From contig MNYE01000059.1 in the NCBI GenBank assembly GCA_001873005.1, positions 1 to 7,293 of the forward strand: a stretch of 7,293 nucleotides of DNA, given 5' to 3'. Below the pieces are notes generated by a model that was not told the origin of the DNA, ran no database searches, and worked only from the letters and a program-made list of their open reading frames with translations. Below are positions 5,774-7,293 of this stretch, piece by piece. The position numbers and the translations under genes were made by a program. Position 1 is the first letter of the stretch. Each line of letters starts with the position of its first letter. The DNA is from Dehalococcoidia bacterium CG2_30_46_9 (GTDB lineage Bacteria; Chloroflexota; Dehalococcoidia; GIF9; AB-539-J10).

Positions 5774-6217
5774 TCACGCTGGCTTCAGTTCAGAAGTACA
5801 ATGCGGACAACGTGTGGCCTTGATTGGAATACTGGAATAACAATAGGGGCAGTCCTTGCTGGTAGGTGCCGCTGGCGCTATCTCTGGCTTGCGTCTTATC
5901 TTAGTGACCTGCCGTACAATTAAGAAGAGTACCAAAGCCACAATAATAAAGTTAATTATAGTATTGATAAATACGCCATAGCTCATAACGGCGGCGCCGG
6001 CAGCTTTTGCTTCGGCCAGTGAAGCATAGTGCTTCCCAGACAGATTGATGAACAAATTGGCAAAATCGACCTTACCGAGCAGCAACCCAATTGGCGGCAT
6101 CAAAATGTTATTGACAAGTGAGTTGACAATTGCACCAAAGGCGATGCCAAGGATGATACCAATGGCCATGTCGAGTACATTACCACGCATAGCGAATTCT
6201 TTGAATTCTTTTAGCAT
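5774..6217 (-). CDS. mscL: large-conductance mechanosensitive channel with C-terminal zinc ribbon
   Basis: This inner-membrane pentameric channel opens under membrane tension to release solutes on osmotic downshock. The 147-residue product begins [20 protein letters not shown], the classic MscL amphipathic N-terminus. TM1 spans about 15-38 ([19 protein letters not shown]) with the pore-lining small residues, a loop spans 45-77, and TM2 spans about 79-102 ([20 protein letters not shown]). After a basic patch and an AP-rich linker (111-120), the usual cytoplasmic helix bundle is replaced by a zinc-ribbon motif, C123-x2-C126 and C137-x2-C140 ([19 protein letters not shown]). Such ribbons are known at the ends of some bacterial membrane proteins; their role here is unknown, and metal or redox sensing is only a guess. 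The ATG at 6215-6217 has GGAGGG seven bases upstream. A minus-strand promoter near 6422-6451 implies a leader of about 200 bases. Confidence 0.95.
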   Translation of the reverse strand: MLKEFKEFAMRGNVLDMAIGIILGIAFGAIVNSLVNNILMPPIGLLLGKVDFANLFINLSGKHYASLAEAKAAGAAVMSYGVFINTIINFIIVALVLFLIVRQVTKIRRKPEIAPAAPTSKDCPYCYSSIPIKATRCPHCTSELKPA

Positions 6218-6348
6218 TTTTGACCCTCCTCTCCGAATGATTTAATTGCATTGCCTATATCGGCTAGCGCTCCAATAAGTAGAGCCAGAACACGGCTGCA
6301 TTGCACCATCAAGACGAATACCAATAATTCATTGTTTGCCTCCTTCAC
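6211..6348 (-). CDS. possible 45-residue ORF overlapping the mscL start
   Basis: A minus-strand frame from GTG (6346-6348) encodes [40 protein letters not shown] and EGQKC. It stops in the TAA that overlaps the mscL ATG by seven bases. The middle is hydrophobic enough for one membrane helix. The arrangement would couple its translation to mscL. Against it, no Shine-Dalgarno precedes the GTG. The good one in this leader (GGAGG at 6339-6343) instead serves a seven-codon ORF, MNYWYSS, at 6309-6332, whose ATG overlaps the stop of a 14-codon ORF at 6329-6373. I do not recognise the sequence and rate it as a weak candidate. Confidence 0.25.
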   Translation of the reverse strand: MKEANNELLVFVLMVQCSRVLALLIGALADIGNAIKSFGEEGQKC

Positions 6349-6405
6349 GCCAATTATAAGCCAGATTTCCCATGGCAACCTGGAATTAGGTGATCCTCGT
6401 CGCTC

Positions 6406-6421
6406 CTCTGCCTTAGCAGAG
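6406..6421. promoter_or_regulatory. palindrome over the mscL transcription start (operator candidate)
   Basis: CTCTGC and GCAGAG form a perfect 6-bp inverted repeat around a four-base centre. It lies immediately downstream of the minus-strand -10 box and covers the expected start site near 6415. A transcript starting there would contain only half of it, so it is more likely a protein-binding dyad on DNA than an RNA hairpin. No regulator gene is present to name. Confidence 0.4.
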
Positions 6422-6451
6422 ATAATATAAACTACCGCACCTGACTGTCAA
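6422..6451 (-). promoter_or_regulatory. mscL promoter
   Basis: On the minus strand a perfect TTGACA (6446-6451), an 18-base spacer and TATTAT (6422-6427, 5/6) form a strong housekeeping promoter. It lies back to back with the plus-strand promoter of the DUF5679 gene, whose -35 starts 26 bases away. The leader to the mscL ATG is about 200 bases. It contains a 7-bp hairpin (CCAGGTT/AATCTGG, 6361-6383) and tiny ORFs. Confidence 0.7.
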
Positions 6452-6477
6452 TACTTATGAAGATACCTTACAAACTA

Positions 6478-6507
6478 TTGACATCATGGTGTGGGATAGT
6501 CTATTCT
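6478..6507 (+). promoter_or_regulatory. promoter of the DUF5679-like gene
   Basis: A perfect TTGACA (6478-6483) is followed after 18 bases by TATTCT (6502-6507, 4/6). A start near 6514 leaves about 20 bases of leader, with AAAGGAGGT at 6518-6526 positioned correctly for the ATG at 6534. Confidence 0.55.
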
Positions 6508-6533
6508 CTCTCTCCAGAAAGGAGGTCTGTTCA

Positions 6534-6674
6534 ATGCAAGCATACTGTGTTAAGTGCCACGCCAAGAGAGAAATGAAAAATGCCAAGGCGATAACCATGA
6601 AGAATGGCAGCCCGGCAACTCAGGGCGTGTGTCCCACATGTGGCACTAAGATGTTCCGAATAGGGAAGGGCTGA
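6534..6674 (+). CDS. 46-residue zinc-ribbon protein, DUF5679-like
   Basis: This tiny protein reads MQAYCVKCHAKREMKNAKAI followed by TMKNGSPATQGVCPTCGTKM and FRIGKG. Two CxxC knuckles (C5/C8 and C33/C36) make a single treble-clef or zinc-ribbon unit that should bind one zinc. The layout matches the short DUF5679 family, whose function is unknown. The start at 6534 was chosen because AAAGGAGGT lies seven bases upstream and the cysteine motif follows directly; the longer in-frame ATG at 6486 falls inside the promoter. It is monocistronic and divergent from mscL, which itself ends in a zinc ribbon. No terminator is obvious after it. Small zinc-ribbon proteins often touch nucleic acid or act as subunits, but nothing here shows which. 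Confidence 0.85.
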   Translation: MQAYCVKCHAKREMKNAKAITMKNGSPATQGVCPTCGTKMFRIGKG

Positions 6675-6853
6675 GAAAGGCCAGAAACAAATCCGCTGAC
6701 GCAGAACGGAGTTCAGAATTTCGCCTGGATTCCCGGTGGTGTTTGACATCCGATATTACAGGCTTTGTGACCTGAACAAGGCGCTTCGCGGTGAGAAACG
6801 AATCGCGCGCAGGTCAGTGGTTCCTGTGTTATAGAGTGGTCCTCTTCCGGCCA

Positions 6854-6886
6854 GGGTGTCACGCCTGTGGCACCCCGCTTGTGGGG
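6854..6886. other. overlapping hairpins beyond the tRNA-Arg 3' end
   Basis: In the 226-base gap between the DUF5679 gene and tRNA-Arg I see no convincing gene. Close to the tRNA, GGGTGTCAC-GCCT-GTGGCACCC (6854-6875, nine pairs with one wobble) overlaps a second hairpin, CCCC-GCTTGT-GGGG (6873-6886). They cannot both form. Neither has a T tract on either strand, so a classic terminator is not supported. They might stall or stabilise the tRNA transcript end. Around 6770-6818 a GACCTG...CAGGTC inverted repeat is also present, without a recognisable RNA family. Confidence 0.3.
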
Positions 6887-6900
6887 CAAATTTAGCTTTG

Positions 6901-6977
6901 TGGTACCCCTGGGGCGACTCGAACGCCCGACAAACGGTTTAGGAAACCGCTGCTCTATCCATCTGAGCTACAGGGGC
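6901..6977 (-). tRNA. tRNA-Arg (anticodon CCT), CCA encoded
   Basis: On the minus strand the acceptor GCCCCTG pairs with CAGGGGT (with a G-U first pair). The D arm contains TAGCTCAGATGGATAGAGC, the anticodon stem GCGGT/ACCGT encloses TTCCTAA, and the T arm contains GGGCGTTCGAGTCGCCC. CCT reads the rare AGG codon. The discriminator A is followed by an encoded CCA (6901-6903). It follows tRNA-Ala after a five-base spacer, so the two are one transcript. Confidence 0.95.
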
Positions 6978-6982
6978 ACAAA

Positions 6983-7055
6983 TGGAGATAGGGGGATTCG
7001 AACCCCCAACCTCTGCGATGCGAACGCAGCGCTCTCCCAACTGAGCTATATCCCC
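6983..7055 (-). tRNA. tRNA-Ala (anticodon CGC)
   Basis: On the minus strand the acceptor GGGGATA pairs with TATCTCC. This includes the G3-U70 wobble pair that defines alanine identity. The anticodon stem CTGCG/CGCAG encloses TTCGCAT, giving anticodon CGC for the GCG codon. The T arm has GGGGGTTCGAATCCCCC. The discriminator is A and CCA is not encoded. It is the first gene of the Ala-Arg pair. Confidence 0.96.
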
Positions 7056-7064
7056 GCAAAGCTA

Positions 7065-7094
7065 ATGCTAGCAAGGCTATAAAGCTCAAGTCAA
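7065..7094 (-). promoter_or_regulatory. promoter candidate of the tRNA-Ala/tRNA-Arg pair
   Basis: On the minus strand TTGACT (7089-7094, 5/6) and TAGCAT (7065-7070, 4/6) are separated by 18 bases. They lie nine bases ahead of tRNA-Ala, similar to the other tRNA promoters in the window. The -10 is weak, so the exact position is uncertain. Confidence 0.45.
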
Positions 7095-7190
7095 CTAATT
7101 GTTCCTTGCCTGCCTCTCCCAAGAACTTCCCAAAAGCTGGGCAACTTCCTGAGGATAGTCAGGGGCATCTAATTGTTCTTTCGTTAGCAA
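7095..7190 (-). CDS. possible small ORF or gene remnant
   Basis: A minus-strand frame from a TTG at 7188-7190 reads LTKEQLDAPDYPQEVAQLLG followed by SSWERQARNN and stops at 7095. The composition looks like protein (a charged, helix-like segment), but it is only 31 residues. No ATG is available and an in-frame TGA lies just upstream. The only good ribosome site (AAGGAG, inside the terminator stem) leads to an ATG in another frame (MKAPFANERTIRCP, then stop). It could be the tail of a frameshifted gene or chance. The family is not recognised. The -35 of the tRNA-Ala promoter lies directly at its end. Confidence 0.22.
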   Translation of the reverse strand: MLTKEQLDAPDYPQEVAQLLGSSWERQARNN

Positions 7191-7221
7191 AAGGAGCTTT
7201 CATTAAGAAAGCTCCTTTTTT
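7189..7221. terminator. strong intrinsic terminator, T tract on both strands
   Basis: GGAGCTTTC (7193-7201), loop ATTAA and GAAAGCTCC (7207-7215) form a perfect 9-bp stem. It is followed by six T on the plus strand and, because AAAA precedes the stem, by four T on the minus strand. The plus-strand direction is the stronger one, but no plus-strand gene ends nearby. The likely purpose is to stop a minus-strand transcript entering from the right before the tRNA-Ala promoter, or to stop both directions. Confidence 0.85.
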
Positions 7222-7293
7222 CTTGCAGTAATTCCGCCATTAGAATGACGGAGAAAATACGATTGTATTTTTGCATGTTGTTGTGTAGACTAT

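Noticed and set aside
6675..6900. SRP RNA or another known structured RNA in the gap before tRNA-Arg
   Set aside because: A GGCCGGAAGAGGACC string on the minus strand recalls the SRP RNA core, but the conserved GGUCAGGUCCGGAAGGAAGCAG arrangement is absent.
6867..7082. Plus-strand open frame of 71 codons over tRNA-Arg and tRNA-Ala
   Set aside because: Antisense to two clear tRNAs; the GRLERPTNG and RGIRTPNL strings are typical tRNA-complement artefacts.
7184..7276. Minus-strand 30-codon ORF beginning MQKYNRIFSVILMAELL
   Set aside because: It reads through the strong terminator stem and has no ribosome binding site.

Overview
The window looks like a chromosomal segment of an anaerobic bacterium, most probably a Chloroflexota/Dehalococcoidia-type organism. 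That placement is inference from gene content: a rubrerythrin, a DUF5679-like mini zinc protein, a MscL with a C-terminal zinc ribbon, a LUD-domain protein and a 'GTCATTGCG...CGCAATGAC' interspersed repeat. No rRNA or ribosomal protein is present to settle it.

Layout. (1) 1-1390, all minus strand: a tRNA operon reading Trp, a 61-codon cysteine-rich ORF, Leu, Gly, Cys, then a LUD-domain protein. One good promoter precedes tRNA-Trp and a second precedes tRNA-Gly. A third promoter at the left edge fires out of the window. The 61-codon ORF lies between two tRNA genes and has a strong ribosome binding site in front of an ATA codon; its cysteine spacing resembles HiPIP-type small iron-sulfur proteins. 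(2) 1476-2882, minus: a complete beta-CASP metallo-beta-lactamase-fold ribonuclease, with a possible frameshifted remnant just upstream. (3) 3280-5090: a broken locus. A DrrAB-like ABC exporter has lost the N-terminal Walker A part of its ATPase, and its permease has lost about 45-50 internal residues and gone out of frame. The ATPase break abuts a transposase C-terminal fragment, followed by a 140-bp interspersed repeat with inverted ends. (4) 5161-6674: rubrerythrin (+), mscL (-) and a 46-residue zinc-ribbon protein (+). The last two share a divergent promoter region. mscL has a leader of about 200 nt with a palindrome at its start site and several tiny ORFs. (5) 6901-7055: minus-strand tRNA-Ala(CGC) and tRNA-Arg(CCT) with their own promoter. 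A strong intrinsic hairpin with T tracts on both strands follows at 7189-7221.

How the parts work together: most of the window is housekeeping (translation, RNA processing, peroxide and osmotic stress). The ABC exporter is almost certainly dead. I see no CRISPR array, defence island, prophage or biosynthetic cluster. The most unusual items are the ATA-started iron-sulfur-like protein inside a tRNA operon, the MscL-zinc ribbon architecture with its palindrome-controlled leader, and the layered decay of the exporter.
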